Shown here: in pieces, positions 21,300-33,405 of the stretch
Position numbering within the stretch: the stretch's first letter is position 1
How the letters are laid out: every line of letters begins with the position of its first letter
Assembly: GCA_015179125.1 (NCBI GenBank)
Contig: WHVA01000292.1
Span: 78,704-142,703 of the forward strand
From: Gautieria morchelliformis
Lineage: Eukaryota > Basidiomycota > Agaricomycetes > Gomphales > Gomphaceae
Direction: 5' to 3'
Length of the DNA: 64,000 bases
Program-made: the position numbers and the translations under genes
The notes under the pieces: generated by a model
Seen by the model: only the letters and a program-made list of their open reading frames with translations
Database searches by the model: none
What the model was told of the DNA's origin: nothing

Positions 21300-23168
21300 C
21301 TCGAAATCGGGGTGAAGGTCCCTCCCTCTGCTTTCGGCTCTGGGGTGTAAGTATTGTCAACGCCAGAATATCTCTTGTAAATATATGAGATGGTCAATGC
21401 CACAAGTGAGTGTCTTTCAAAATGTGAACCCTCCGGGTCCTGACTCATACTGTATGCAGGAACAATGGACTAGAAAGAGAGAGCTTTCAATAGTGTGCGG
21501 CCCCCTTGGGGCAACCAATCATATTCACCAAGCAACGCGGGAAGGGACGCAGAGTTAGAGCCAAAGGATCAGATTATGAATTCTGGTAGGAGTATCAACC
21601 TCGACCCAGTGGATACAGTAGTAAAAGCAGGGAATTTCGTACCTCGCAACCGTTTACAAACCATCGGTCTCAATCCTATTATTATTGTACTGCTCCTGCC
21701 TGGCAGAACGTACCAAACCTCAAGAGAGAAGCCACGAAGTGAAGGCGGACAAATCGTCAGACTACCCGGATCCCAGCCTGGCTCACCCTTAGTAGGTTCC
21801 ATGCGGAGTGCTGATGGCTTTTTCACACTTTGTGACCAAAACGTATACAAACCCATCAGATGATACGGAATCATCCCTCGAGGGGAAATGATTTTGAGCT
21901 TGTGTGCACATCCGACTTGTCTAGGTGTGGCTGCGTTGGGTCGGGATCCTGATTGGGTGGTCAGCGATTAGTCGGCTTTGGTATGGATCCAAGATGCCTT
22001 TCTGGAAGGAGATAGAGTCCGGACAGACAGCTCTGATCGAACACCATCAACCAGTCCTGTGATATGTTCACAGGCTCAGAGACTCTTCGGCTGGGAAATC
22101 TGAAATGAACTTGTTCAATGGCTTTAAATGGCATATAGATGGAATATCGATTAGAATGATGTGGTCCGAACCCTGTTCAAGAGCCTATCCGTCGCTTGGC
22201 CTTGACTGGGTTGTGAGCCACCGGTTAACAATATTAATACATATATGGCCATTATTAGTTTGTGGGTGAAGGTACCGGTAGATGCCGCCATATGCGACGA
22301 AACCTTACCTTCTTGGCAGCGCGGTCGACAAGGTTGGTCAGGGCCCAGATCTGTAGAAGCCTAACAGAAGATGGTTCCTGATCAATCTTTACAGTAAGCT
22401 TCAGCAACATTTGCCTGTCATGACTTGTCGGTTCGGGGAGGGGCGGGGGGGCGCGAAAGGGTGGGTTGGGGTTGCATGGTTGTATATGATTCTGAACGCC
22501 ATCCAGGTTGTGCCTCTGTGCATTACGCGATTAAGTCTTCTGTGGTGGTAACGCTACCCACACGCGCAAGAACTCAGAACCTTCAAGTTAATCTTGCAAG
22601 GTAGAAGACCGCTGGCCCTGCTTGACTGGACATTCTAGGTTGAAAAATGAAGCGAATCCACGAACCATAGAACCAGCAAATTTGTCGTGTAGAGCAAACA
22701 GACAGCCCAAAGAGAGGAGCCATCTTCTCACACACGGTAAATATATATTGATCGCGAGGAGACTGATAGTTGCTGGAGAGAGACGTGTGCTTACACTAAG
22801 GAGTGCACGTGTGCCCACCAACTCTATAGACTAACAGTCGCGTTCTAACTCAATAATGCTCTGCATGAAGATGATGTTTCAGCGTGCTGGCATGAACCCC
22901 CAATGGTGAAGAGAGCGATGGACGGAGCTTAATGATACCGAATCAAGCTGCAGTGAACAGCAGTACGAGCGGGTGAAGTCCTGAGATCAAGCACAACGAC
23001 AGGGTGGGAGAAGTCACATACAAGCAGGTTGTCTGACTCAATTATTGGGATGTTGCACGTGAGAAGAAAAGCGCCTGTGAAAAGCAATAGGGGACAAATT
23101 GTTGTTGGAGGGCTGCTTTCAAGCTTGGCGGCAAAGACGCGTACCTCAATAGAAAGCTATCACGGAAA
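21300..23168. other. intergenic; one protein-like minus-strand reading
   Basis: No host gene is evident. Over 21874-21470 the minus strand stays open except for one TGA and reads PTKGEPGWDPGSLTICPPSL and later TVSTGSRLILLPEFII, then on to GEYDWLPQGGRTLLKAL. The plus strand is also open for 122 codons at 21495-21863. The rest (22000-23168) shows only a G-rich patch at 22436-22475. Confidence 0.4.
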
Positions 23169-23729
23169 TCAGGTTAACTGCAGTTCGTCCTCAGCATCGC
23201 TGCCAGTGCATTTGTACTTCAGCAACCCCTTGTCCACGCCCTCTGTCCATTCCTTCCCCACGCGCTTTCGTCGTCGCTCAACTTTCCTCGCTTCGTCCAT
23301 CATCTTCAATTCCTCTTTCCTTTCCTTGCTTGGCACCCATCTACTCTTCAAGATCCTTCTGACGGCCTCAGGACTAATTTTGAAACGCTCAGCCAAAACC
23401 GGGGTTGTAAAGATCTCTGGCGAGTGATTATGAAGCATACGGAGGCCATCCATGGCATCACGTGAGATTTTTCGAGGCGGAGACCAGCCCTGAGGAAATG
23501 CTTTGCGGAGAGCAAGTCGGTGTTGATTGTATTCATAGGGCGTAGGCGTTTGAGGTGGTGGGCGGCGGTCTGGGGCAGGTGCTCTTGACCGCGTTGAAGG
23601 GAGAGAGCGCGAAGCCAAGAGGGGTTGCGGCGCATCTGAAGGAGACGTTCTCCAGTTTGTAGGGCGAGGAACTTTAGTAGACATCGCACGTAGAAGGCAG
23701 GAACATATCGACATGGCAAATGGGAGCAA
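23169..23729 (-). CDS. RRG9: RRG9/neugrin family mitochondrial protein
   Basis: Intronless, 186 codons from the first ATG; starts at residue 6 (MSICSCLLRAM) or 16 (MSTK) are also possible. The N-terminus lacks acidic residues and is Ser/Arg rich, fitting a mitochondrial targeting sequence. Residues about 65-145 carry the family core: a Tyr/Asn/Arg-rich helix, GWSPPRKISRDAMDGLRML, then the helix-turn-helix-like FTTPVLAERFKISPEAVRRI ending LKSRW. A basic C-terminal helix (ARKVERRRKRVGKEW) follows. RRG9 is needed for mitochondrial genome maintenance and respiration in yeast, and neugrin acts on mitochondrial 16S rRNA in animals; the role here is by family. It is divergent from the coactosin-like gene with only ~107 bp between starts. 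Confidence 0.85.
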   Translation of the reverse strand: MLPFAMSICSCLLRAMSTKVPRPTNWRTSPSDAPQPLLASRSLPSTRSRAPAPDRRPPPQTPTPYEYNQHRLALRKAFPQGWSPPRKISRDAMDGLRMLHNHSPEIFTTPVLAERFKISPEAVRRILKSRWVPSKERKEELKMMDEARKVERRRKRVGKEWTEGVDKGLLKYKCTGSDAEDELQLT

Positions 23730-23836
23730 TTCGCCTTCACGCGTCTAACACCCGGGCGTCTATACTTATTACTTTGTTCTCCTTCCCTTGCCAACGTATC
23801 TGCAATAAATTCGTTCCTTCCCTCTAGGATAGCGCC
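23730..23836. promoter_or_regulatory. short divergent (bidirectional) promoter region
   Basis: The ~107 bp between the starts of the RRG9-like gene (-) and the coactosin-like gene (+) must hold both promoters. C/T-rich runs (CTCCTTCCC, TTCGTTCCTTCC) precede the plus-strand start. No clear TATA box. Confidence 0.5.
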
Positions 23837-24502
23837 ATGGCAGATGCATCAGCTCCAGAAATCGCAGAAGGTTTGCAGGCCATCCTGAAGCGGCAAGCTG
23901 TTATCTTACTGGGGAGGCTTTGCAGCATATCAGGACCTGAGGTCCTCGTCAGATACAAACTGGCTTCTGGTTGATTATGAGGTCTAAACTTACCTTTGTG
24001 TATATTTTCATCCCACTCATGCGGAGAGCTCTTATTTTTCTAGAACGATCGGTCCGACCGCCTAGTGCTCACATCAACGGGCACAGGGGGCCTAGCTGAG
24101 CTTCAGGATACCCTCGACGATGCTCGAGCATCATTCGCCTATGTGCGGGTCAAGTACTCGAATGATAAGGAATCTCAGAGAGAGAAGTTTATTCTCATCG
24201 TATGGATAGGAAAGAGTGTCAAGGTCATGCGAAGAGCAAAAGTATGCAGAGTAGTTGTCACTTTGCCGTAAGGTAACTGACGTTTTAAGCATAGATTTCA
24301 GTCCATTCAGCAGATGTAAAGCAGGTGCTTCGAGCTTACTCTATAGATGTATCAGCGAGCAGCAAGGATGATTTAAACGAAGCACATATCATTACTCGGT
24401 TACGGAAGGCGAGCCTCACTCCCTGTTTCCGTTAATAGCTTATTAACATGCCCCCCTATTAACTTCGGAAAGGCCGGAGGAGCCAGCTATGATGGCGTAT
24501 GA
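23837..24502 (+). CDS. coactosin-like ADF-H domain protein
   Basis: Five exons give exactly 432 nt (143 residues): 23837-23870, 23926-23981, 24044-24241, 24295-24408 and 24473-24502. The product is a single ADF-homology domain: DTNWLLVDYE, a strand with LVLTSTGTGGLAELQ, ASFAYVRVKYSNDKESQREK, FILIVWIGKSVKVMRRAK, VHSADVKQVLRAYSIDVSAS and a C-terminal LRKAGGASYDGV. The length and the KYSNDKESQREKF region match coactosin, an F-actin side-binding protein of the cofilin superfamily, so a cytoskeletal role is expected. The last intron (24409-24472) starts GC rather than GT (AAG|GCGAGC ... GGAAAG). All other introns are GT-AG. Confidence 0.88.
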
Positions 24503-25539
24503 TCCTATCAGACACTCTTTTCCCCGTCTGTCGCATGTTATTGCATTCTACAATCCCCGGTGACATCTGGGATACTTGACGTCATTTTAATGGTCGTCTC
24601 CAGTTTTCTGCCTGATCGGAGTCGTTTTGATTCAGTACTGTTGGAGTTATATCAACCCTTCAAGTTACAGCTGGTCATCAAAATTCATTGTGCGCAGATG
24701 CGGGTGACAGTGGCAACATGATATATCAATGTTGCTATCATAGTCGACACAGGTATGTCATCTGGTGTATGGGAGAGGTGGTGGCGGAATGACATGCCAC
24801 ACGGTGGTCAGCTTGTTCACTGCACTGGCATTGGGGCATTATTATATGTAAAGCTCGATAAGACTCAAGCTCGACAGATGCAATCAGTATTCAGTACGAT
24901 CAAACTGGTATCTAAATGTAGCTCATGCTGTGCATGTCTCCAACCACTGAATCTGGCCGCAAGAAGGACGGATCGCGGACTGGACTGACTGTTTCATGGT
25001 GGTGACGTTCTATCATGATATAAGTTATAAAGGTGATAAGCTGCTGCCAGGCAGAACTCGAGGGCAATATCCGTCTACGAGACTGATGTCTGCAGGCCCG
25101 GGCACCGCCAACATAGTATCTCAGCTGAGGCAGTACTAGCTAGTACTATAGGAGTCTAAGTTTTCGACCTAACCAGGCCAAAACTCCCGAATGTGATGGA
25201 AATATATTACCAATTATGGTAAAGTATTGTTCAGCTTCCCGGTGCAATTTCAAAATATAGTGACCGACCCTGTGGCGGTCTCGCTAAGTAGCCGCAGCGA
25301 CACTCCAGACACTCCAGATGACCGAGATGCCGAGATGCCGAGTCATCACGAGATTTACAATACTGATACTTCCAAGGTGCGCGACTCTCGGATCAACAGT
25401 AAACCCGTGCGAGCGACCTTGACTTGACCATTACGGTAGACACTGTCCAGTTACTATTTACAACATTTACCTATATATACTCAAAATCAAAATACAAGAG
25501 CCTCCACGCAGACAGGAGCCACCACACAAGTGCTTCCGA
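24503..25539. other. intergenic
   Basis: About 1 kb downstream of the coactosin-like gene and downstream of the aldehyde dehydrogenase (convergent). No supported coding sequence. Low-complexity CTCCAGACACTCCAGATGA / GATGCCGAGATGCCGAG words occur near 25300-25345. Confidence 0.5.
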
Positions 25540-27568
25540 CTAGGACACGGGAAGCTCCGAGTGACGTACTAGCCGCTGGACATGAGCGGAGCCCATAGCT
25601 TCTTTTGAAGTTGACGGCGTGGAAGTAGAAATTCTTGGAAGAGGAACCTTTTGGAACAGATCCTGACTCAGTGCATCGTAGCTCTCTTTGGTGTACGGTG
25701 GATAACGGATAGCCAAAAGGGGCTCAGCTCTAAGAATATAGTGAGAATCCTACGCCGAGGCAGGGTTGTGTAGTACTGACTCTGGAGGTACATCCATGGA
25801 AGCTCTGTTGTGGATGAAGGTGTCGAAAGCAAATTTGCCACCTTGATAACCGTCTGAAGCACACGGAAATTAACAGCTACCTATGATTAAGAATTTAGAT
25901 GTTACTTACACCCCGAGGCGCCGATGCCTCCGACGGGTAACTGTGGTACTAGAGGACAAACCAATGAGCCATGATACTAGTATGTGTTTATTTTTTTGGC
26001 GTACTGGCGAGTTGGTAAAACGTGTCATTGACTATCAGAGCACCGCTCAACGTATTTTCGCGCACTTGACGCAGGTGTCAGTCCATCACCGTGAACCTAG
26101 GTCTGACACATACCACGTCGTTTGAAAGACTCGTCAGAAGAGAACATATATACCGCCAGAGGCTCTGGTCGGTCAGCAACGAACTCTAAAGCGGCTTCAA
26201 GGTTCTAGTATGACGAGGACTGTGAGTCCCGTTTTTGGACAGAAAGGGGAAGCTCACGTCGACTGGAACAACTGCGAGGACAGGACCAAATATTTCGTCT
26301 TCAAGCAAAGAATCACCCGGCCGGACATCCCTCACAACTGTTACGTCTATCTTCTTCCTGGACGAATCGACCTGGCCGCCAACGACAATGCGACCTTTAG
26401 TACGCGTCAACATATCCATGACTCGGTGATAATGCTTCTCGTTGATGATACAGCCGGTGTCTGGCGATGACAGAGAGCCATTTGGGAAGAATTCTGTCCA
26501 ACTACGGTGATTTAGCTTATGTGTATAACATAGCCCAGACAGAGTAATGGGTACGCACGCCTTCTCAAGCCCTGCAATGAGATTATCTTGTTTCTCCCGA
26601 TCGACAAGCACATAGTCAGGGGAGATGCAGACTTGACCTGCATTGATCATTTTTCCCCAGAGGATGCGGCGGGCTGCGAGTTCCATGTCGTATTGACTAT
26701 CAAGTATCACGGGGCATTTGCCGCCTAACTGATGGCGCAAAGCAGATTGTAGAATTATGTGAGGCCACAAGGGATATCAATCTTACCTCGAGAGTTACAG
26801 GTGTCATATGTTTTGCGGCGGCGGCAGCAACAATACGGCCAACCTTCATACCACCCGTATAGCAGACTGTCGCGGAGTTTCGGTGAGGAACAAGAGAGTC
26901 AGGCCAAAAAGAGTGTATTACCAGAGGCCCATTTCAGCTGAAGAAGGAGGGTGCTTTGGTCGACACCACCGAGAACAACACGATAGCAATCGGCGTCCAA
27001 GTATTTAGGGACAAGGCGGGATATGAGACTTGAGCAATAGGTACTGAGATCGGAGGGTTTCACCACGGCTGGACAGCCAGCTGCTATGGCTCCGATGAGG
27101 GGCTGAAGGGTGAGCAGTAATGGGGCGTTGAACGGGCTGGTCAAGGAATTAATTGGGAGTAAATTTCCGGGTTGGGCACTGGTCACGTGCCACTTCTACG
27201 TACCCAATGATGAGAACTGGGCCACGCGGCTGCTTGATGAGGACAGGCTTCAAAGCGGAAAGCATGGGATTGGTGTCAGAACTGAGATCCACGTTCTCCG
27301 TCCATTGTTCCAAGTTCGCGATGGCATCCAAGGTGCGCTGGAATAAGACGACGAGCTCTCCTATATTGGCCTCGATGGGATGCTTTCCAAAGTCGTGCGC
27401 AAGAGCATCTTGAAAGGCAAGATAATTGTCTTGGAGAAGATACGCGAGCTGGGCAAGCTGGGCCCGTCTGTACGAGATGGGACGCAGCTTGCCCGCTCTA
27501 AAAGAATCCTTCAACATCCTGTGGATGGAGGGGATGTCGCCTAGGGGTGTGTCTGGAATGGGCTCCAT
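25540..27568 (-). CDS. aldehyde dehydrogenase, class-3 (fatty aldehyde) type
   Basis: Multi-exon gene, ATG at 27566-27568 and TAG at 25540-25542. Exon 1 covers MEPIPDTPLGDIPS to PVLIIG, then GPFNAPLLLTLQPLIGAI after a GTACGT...CAG intron. Later exons carry the general-base region (LELGGKCPVILD), the nucleophile Cys in INAGQVCISPDYVLVD, the EDEIFGPVLAVVPVD motif, LIVNDT, GGIGASGYG and FAFDTFIHNRASMDVPP. I could join all exons in frame through at least eight short introns (for example GTAAGA...ATCAG before LGGK and GTAAGT...TTCAG within GASGY), so the gene looks intact. The family oxidises aliphatic aldehydes with NAD(P)+. The C-terminal tail is Ser/Thr rich with no obvious membrane anchor. Confidence 0.88.
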
Positions 27569-30245
27569 GAGGAAGGTATAGCGAACGTAGCGACGTCCAT
27601 CCGCGGTGTCTTATAGGAGAAACCTCAAGGCACAAGCATATTTCCACGTATCGATGTCACTTGAGCGCGTGGGAAAGGCGCCTGATCTTGGGTCTCGGAC
27701 ACTTACCCGATGTGAAAGAGTACTGTGGACCGTAAGGGTCGTGCCCGTAACTGGATGCCGGAGAGCACCAAATACAGCTGTGGTACGTCATCGACCCACA
27801 CCCTCTGTGGACAGCAAATATTTTTTTTCTACGCTTCCATTATGAAATGCAGCTGTGGCTAATTTCTATTAATTTGTGCGGAGGTGCTTGCCGCAACAGG
27901 TTGAGACATGAATTGACCGGTGTTGATTATCATGGCTATGGCATGCCAATATTTGGTAGGTGCACTGCAAGTTTTGTGCGAATTACCAATATCTAGCAAT
28001 TAACTAGCGGAGCTTTCCATGCCATGTGGTTGACAACCACGTTGCACAGCTCAATTACATAATTGGGAACGACATTATTACATACGGTGTTTCAAATCGC
28101 AGTTGTAACAGAAGTCCAAAACCCGACTGGTACCAGATGTCAAAATAGTTTCACTCCTGAAAATCTGAACCAGTGCATTTCTGGTACCCAACCATACTAT
28201 ATAGTGAGTATACCGACAGTCTTATTTGTAGGTTGCCGGCCGTTTGGACACGTGTCTAGGCAATATATATCTTTTGAATTCATATTTTCTGACTTCCTCT
28301 GCAAAGTACATCTGATCCAAACTGCAGTGTCTGGCAGCAGCTTCGTTACCTTACTGCAAGGTCTACTGATCATCCCGTAAACGGCACTCAAGCGCCTCGC
28401 ATTGCTTCCTGACGTATGAATGGCATATCCCAGTTCCGCTTGTGTCAACATTTGTCGTCCGAGTTTGTGCATCCCATTCGCACGCGGGGGCGAGCCAAGC
28501 TCTCCTGGCTGATTTCAACCAATGGGGGGCAAATATCTCCATGAGCTTCACGCGCCAAGCCGATCCGGCCAAAGGCTAGAAATAGACTGGTTCAGAACTC
28601 GAGCCCAGGTCCTGGAAACCCCGGGTCTAGAAACAGTTAGTTAAGCAGCGGTGATGATGTCATACACACTGCACATGCAATGCAGTATGTACCATTATGC
28701 AGAAATACATCAGACCATAGAGTCTCCCTTGACTGATTGCGAGTGATTTCGGTTTCCAAATAATACCTGGATGCCTGTGGCTGTCATCAGATTCCAATAA
28801 AAAGTGTATAGCATCACACATAGTTACTTATTTAACAACTTCTGGAGAAATAGCCACCTCAGTTAGGCAGTGGCGTATTAGGTGGTACGTCTGGAGGCTG
28901 GAACCAAAGCGATGTCTCAGGGTCTGGCTTAGATGAGAGTACGATTAATACTGAGGGGGTGGAGGGTCGCAGCAGAACGATAGAGATAGGTTCGTACCGG
29001 TAAATCCACTGGCATAAATCGCCGAGTTGGCGACATATCTCCTCATGGGGTCTAATGGTATTGCTATTATTGGATCCAAGCACAGTGCATAGATGGAATT
29101 GCTAGGTGGGTGAACAGAGATAGTATAGTCAGAGGCAGGGAAACTCATTGTCAATATCATTCATTCCCTTGGTGAGGCGCTCATTGCTCTGTCGATAGAA
29201 CTAACAAGAATTTATTCAGCAGAGGCACGATAAGGCTAGTAATCAAACCTGGTTGCATCATCAGTGTTGCGTATACCAACGACGGCGTTTCCGGCGTCAA
29301 GAAATCAATGGTGATCCGGGGTCGCGTCATGGTGCCAGTTGTTTAAATCATGTATTAGTACTGGGTCATTGTTCCGGATATAGCTCTTTATATACCTTTG
29401 TGTGAACGATTCGGGTAGTGCTGGAGATGCGAGATCTTGAGATCGGACTTCAGGGTGGCGGAGTAGATGACTCCATTGAACAACGCTAATCAACCGCCAT
29501 GATCAAATCAGCCACAAAAACGTCATACCGGTGCATCACTGGCTCAACATAAAGGAGACTTACAGCCCTGTAAATCAATAGTAAATCTTCACTGCCCGAT
29601 GTCAATATTCACTCGCAAACCTACTAGTGCTACTACTATGTATTCATATCATCATTCACGCCTACTCGTGACATAGCCCTATCAGAAAATACATCGACAT
29701 ATGCCTGCAATACAAACGTTGAGCATCAGTCCAACGCTTGTGATTTGGGACGCATATGCCACACTAACCACAAGTACTCAACAAGGAATGAATTTTCAAC
29801 CTATTCTGGAACGGGAAAGGCAAAAGAGGGATGCACGCGATATCTGAACAGAAAAACCTTTGAACAGAAAACTTGAACAGAAAAACACAGCTGATTATGT
29901 AATTGATCGTCCGATGGCACCGGGCCCGCGCCTTGTTATTTTTTGGGACATAAGAAACTTATACCTACTGGCAAGCTCGGTTGGGGATGCCTAAGACGCG
30001 CTCTTTCCTCTTCTATGTGGGGTGGATTCACAACGTGTATAATAAGTATGCCTAATTCGATAATCCGACGGATGGTTCAGCCAGTCGATTGTTATCTGGT
30101 TCTTGGCGTCTGGGCCGGTGACTGGGTTCTCCCGGTGAGCCGGCGTGATCAGCTCAGCATGTTTGGCAGTCGATAAGTTATCTACAGCATTATATGTTAC
30201 CATTGGTCGCGCCACTCATACTCTTTTGCTTTTCACCTTGGAAAT
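27569..30245. other. intergenic between divergent aldehyde dehydrogenase and permease
   Basis: About 2.7 kb with no supported gene on either strand; only readings under ~105 codons without features. It must contain the promoters of both flanking genes. A run of three ~11-bp words (CTGAACAGAAAA type) lies at 29845-29883. Confidence 0.45.
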
Positions 30246-32530
30246 ATGCCGCAACATTATGATCCACAGCCTCTGGCTTCAAGTTCAAGCCCTTTGATAT
30301 CAGATGAATCTGACTATGATAGTTCCGCTGTGTCGACTGTGATAGGGAGTCCAGGCCTATTCAATGGCAAGTATGTCTGTCAATCAGAGCGTACACTATT
30401 TTAAACTGTTTTCACTTTCAGATGGAGAAAGGTCGTCGTTTGACACTGTTCCGATAGAGAAGCGACAAATAGGTTTGTCACTCAGTTATCCCAATGTTTG
30501 ACATCATGATTAGCGATACTGCTCACGCATCCTAACCTTTGATCGCCGATCACTGGTTAAACATCTTCCGATTACTTGATTCCTCAGTGCGCTGCCACAA
30601 CAATGACTGACACCTACGACTGTAGGTGTTCTAAGTGCCGTGTCACTGATCTTCAATCGCATGATCGGGACTGGGTAAATCACTCGCGACTCCTTTCCAC
30701 CATTTTATGTTAACTAACTCCATTCCAGTATCTACGCCACTCCCAGTCTCATTCTCCGTGCTTCGGGGAGCGTCGGGATGTTTCTTCTGATGTGGGTAAT
30801 TGGCGCGCTCATTTCTGCGCTCGGGATGGCAGTGTATGTTGAATTTGGAACGGTACGTAACATTTTTTGACATCTGCGTAGTTGTCACGAGTTTCCAGGG
30901 TCTTCCGCGTAGTGGAGGAGAGAAGAACTACCTAGAATTTTTGTACCGCAAGCCTGTACTTCTTGCTACATGCTGCTACGCTCTGTACCCTTGTCTGTTG
31001 GTGCGAAATAATTTTCCTTCTCTTCAATTTACATGCTTAGATTCTATCAGGGATGGTCAGCTCCAAATGCGGTTGTGTTTGGCGAATGTTTGCATCGTAT
31101 TTATTCCTTGTGCGACAACCCATCTTATCCCGTCTCAGATATGGTCCATGCCTTCGGTGGCCACATCACGCAATGGAACACTCGCATCATTGCATTTACT
31201 TGTGTCACTGGCATCACACTTCTTCACACCTTCCAGCTCAAATGGGGATTACGTCTCCAGAACACCCTCGCTATTGCTAAACTTGGTATAATGCTCTTTG
31301 TCATTTTTTCTGGACTCTTGGCTTTCCTCGGATGGATACCTCTTGATACTAAACCCCACAATTTCGAAAAGCTGTGGGAAGGGACGAGCAGGGATCCGAA
31401 CGCCTTCGTAGCAGGATTGTACAACGTGATCTGGTAAGGTTCACCACATTTTATGAGACGGAAAGTTTAGATTAATTAATAGGTCGTTCATTGGCTATTC
31501 AAACGCGCACTATGCACTTTCTGAAACGAAAGACCCTGTCAAGACCATCAAGAGAGCAGCCCCTCTTGCCATGAGTCTAATCACAGCTATGTATCTTCTC
31601 GTAAATGTCTCCTACCTGTTAGTCGTATCGAAGGAAGAAATTAGAGATGGGGGTCGCGTTATTGCGTAAGTCTGTTAATAGATATGACATTGAAGGAGGC
31701 AGACCCGTTTACCCGCTGGTTGTTTAGCGCTCTTTATTTTCGGAACTTATTTGGAGGTGTTGCTGAACGGGTGAGTACTGATGACATCTTTGTCTCAGAA
31801 AGAAATGACCGACTGCTAATTTTAGGTTCTTTCGGTCGTAATCTGCATTTCAACGCTGGGAAATATCCTAGCCGTGTGCTTTACCCAGAGCCGAGGTTAG
31901 ATCATATTACTTCCGTTTGAAGCGCAGGCTAAAAGAGCTAGCAGCCATTCAAGAGTTGGGACGAGAAGGTGTGCTACCGTACTCAGCAATATTGGCCAGT
32001 AATGCCCCGTACAACACACCGCTCGCAGCCCTGGTATTACAATGGGTTTTGTGCACTTTCTGGATGTTTTGTCCTCCCCCGGGGGACGCGTACAACTTCG
32101 TCCTTAATCTCCATAGCTACCCATACAGTTGGATCAACTGCGCGATCTCCGCGGGGTTGCTCTGGGTTTACCTCTCCCCCTCTCGATGGCCTGATTGGGA
32201 GGCACCGTATCGTGCTGGTATCCCTGTCGTCGCCCTCTTCTTGGCATCCAACATCTTCCTTGCGATTGCACCCCTGATTCCCCCGACGGCTGGTTTCTCG
32301 CTTTACGCGTATATACCATATTGGGTTTGTTCTTTTCATCGTATTTGTATCATTCTCACCTATTTCAACAGTCACACGTTGCGGCAACGTTGCTAATTGT
32401 ACTAGCGGCTTTAACTTACTGGTATATATGGGCCAGAGTTATGCCTCGACTCGGAGGCTATAGACTAGACCGGGAAGTTCTCATACAAGATGACGGTGTA
32501 TCAAGAACTGTATTGACAAAGGTGTGGTAA
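30246..32530 (+). CDS. MUP1-like (LAT family) amino-acid permease
   Basis: Many short exons join in frame from ATG 30246 to TAA 32528-32530. After a soluble N-terminus (ISDESDYDSSAVSTV) the conserved core begins IGVLSAVSLIFNRMIGTG, then IYATPSLILRASGSVG, a helix, GLPRSGGEKNYLEFLY, GWSAPNAVVFGEY, LKWGLRLQNTLAIAKLG and GLYNVIWSFIGYSNAHYAL. Later helices include VVICISTLGNILAVCF and PYNTPLAALVLQW, and the C-terminal tail is RLDREVLIQDDGVSR. This order matches fungal high-affinity methionine permeases (MUP1 type, about 12 helices in the plasma membrane). The first intron only works as GC-AG (AATG|GCAAGT, 30367-30421); using the neighbouring GTATGT gives a frameshift. No disabling change found. 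Confidence 0.88.
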
Positions 32531-33405
32531 TTGTTGTCAGCTAAGTTACGTACACTCTGAATAAATGCTATCTCCTGCTCTCGAATCCTGAGTTATGCCG
32601 TGCAGTAAGACGGGCTACAGATGGGTTTCCCGTGCCTTAGGAAGGAAGGAAGTATGTCAAGACCTTCTAACAGTAAGGCAGAAGTGCCCTCTTCCGTTTG
32701 AATCATAATTCACCTCTGGATCTACAAGGTGGACTGAGCTAAGTACCAGCACTCTACAGGTTACCTCGCACATGCTTCCAGTGACAGCTGCAGGCCTCTC
32801 TGACGAGAATATATCAGCGATAAACAGAAGGACAACCACAACCTCTTGGAAAGGCGGCCATTTGTTGATTCCCGCTGGGCACTTCGCCTGACTCACCATG
32901 CTTATTTGACCGTACCGTAGAATCCAGCTGACAGTCACGGTGCGTATTCTTTGCAACATACCAAGTGACTAATTTCTCCGCCTTTTCTTTCAGTATTTTC
33001 CTGGTACAGAACCAAGCATCCGGAATGCGAACTGGAGGCAGCATTGGACCATTCATTGTTATTTCAACATTTCATCGAATCGGAAAGTTATACTGCCCGG
33101 AGAGAGGTGCTGAAGCTGAAGATGAATTTAAATATGTCATTTTGTTGAAACCAGTCAACATCATGAAGTTATGTCCGTAGAGACCCGGCTGTACAAGCAA
33201 GAAGTAGCCGACGACAACCCCGATCATTACGTGGGGTGCGTTTCTGTTTACATTTCTAAACGCCCTCTCCCACCTTGTTTTGCTATGTTTTGTAAGTAAT
33301 GTCCAAGAATTTCACTGGAAAGAATAATTCCCCCAAAATCTATGCATCTTCTTGATTTGAACGTCCCCCGGAACGATGTGACGCCTAGGAAGCAACCGAA
33401 CCAGT
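32531..33405. other. intergenic, convergent gene ends
   Basis: Lies downstream of the permease and downstream of the HsbA-like gene. A 71-codon reading at 32965-33180 has no recognisable feature. Confidence 0.5.
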
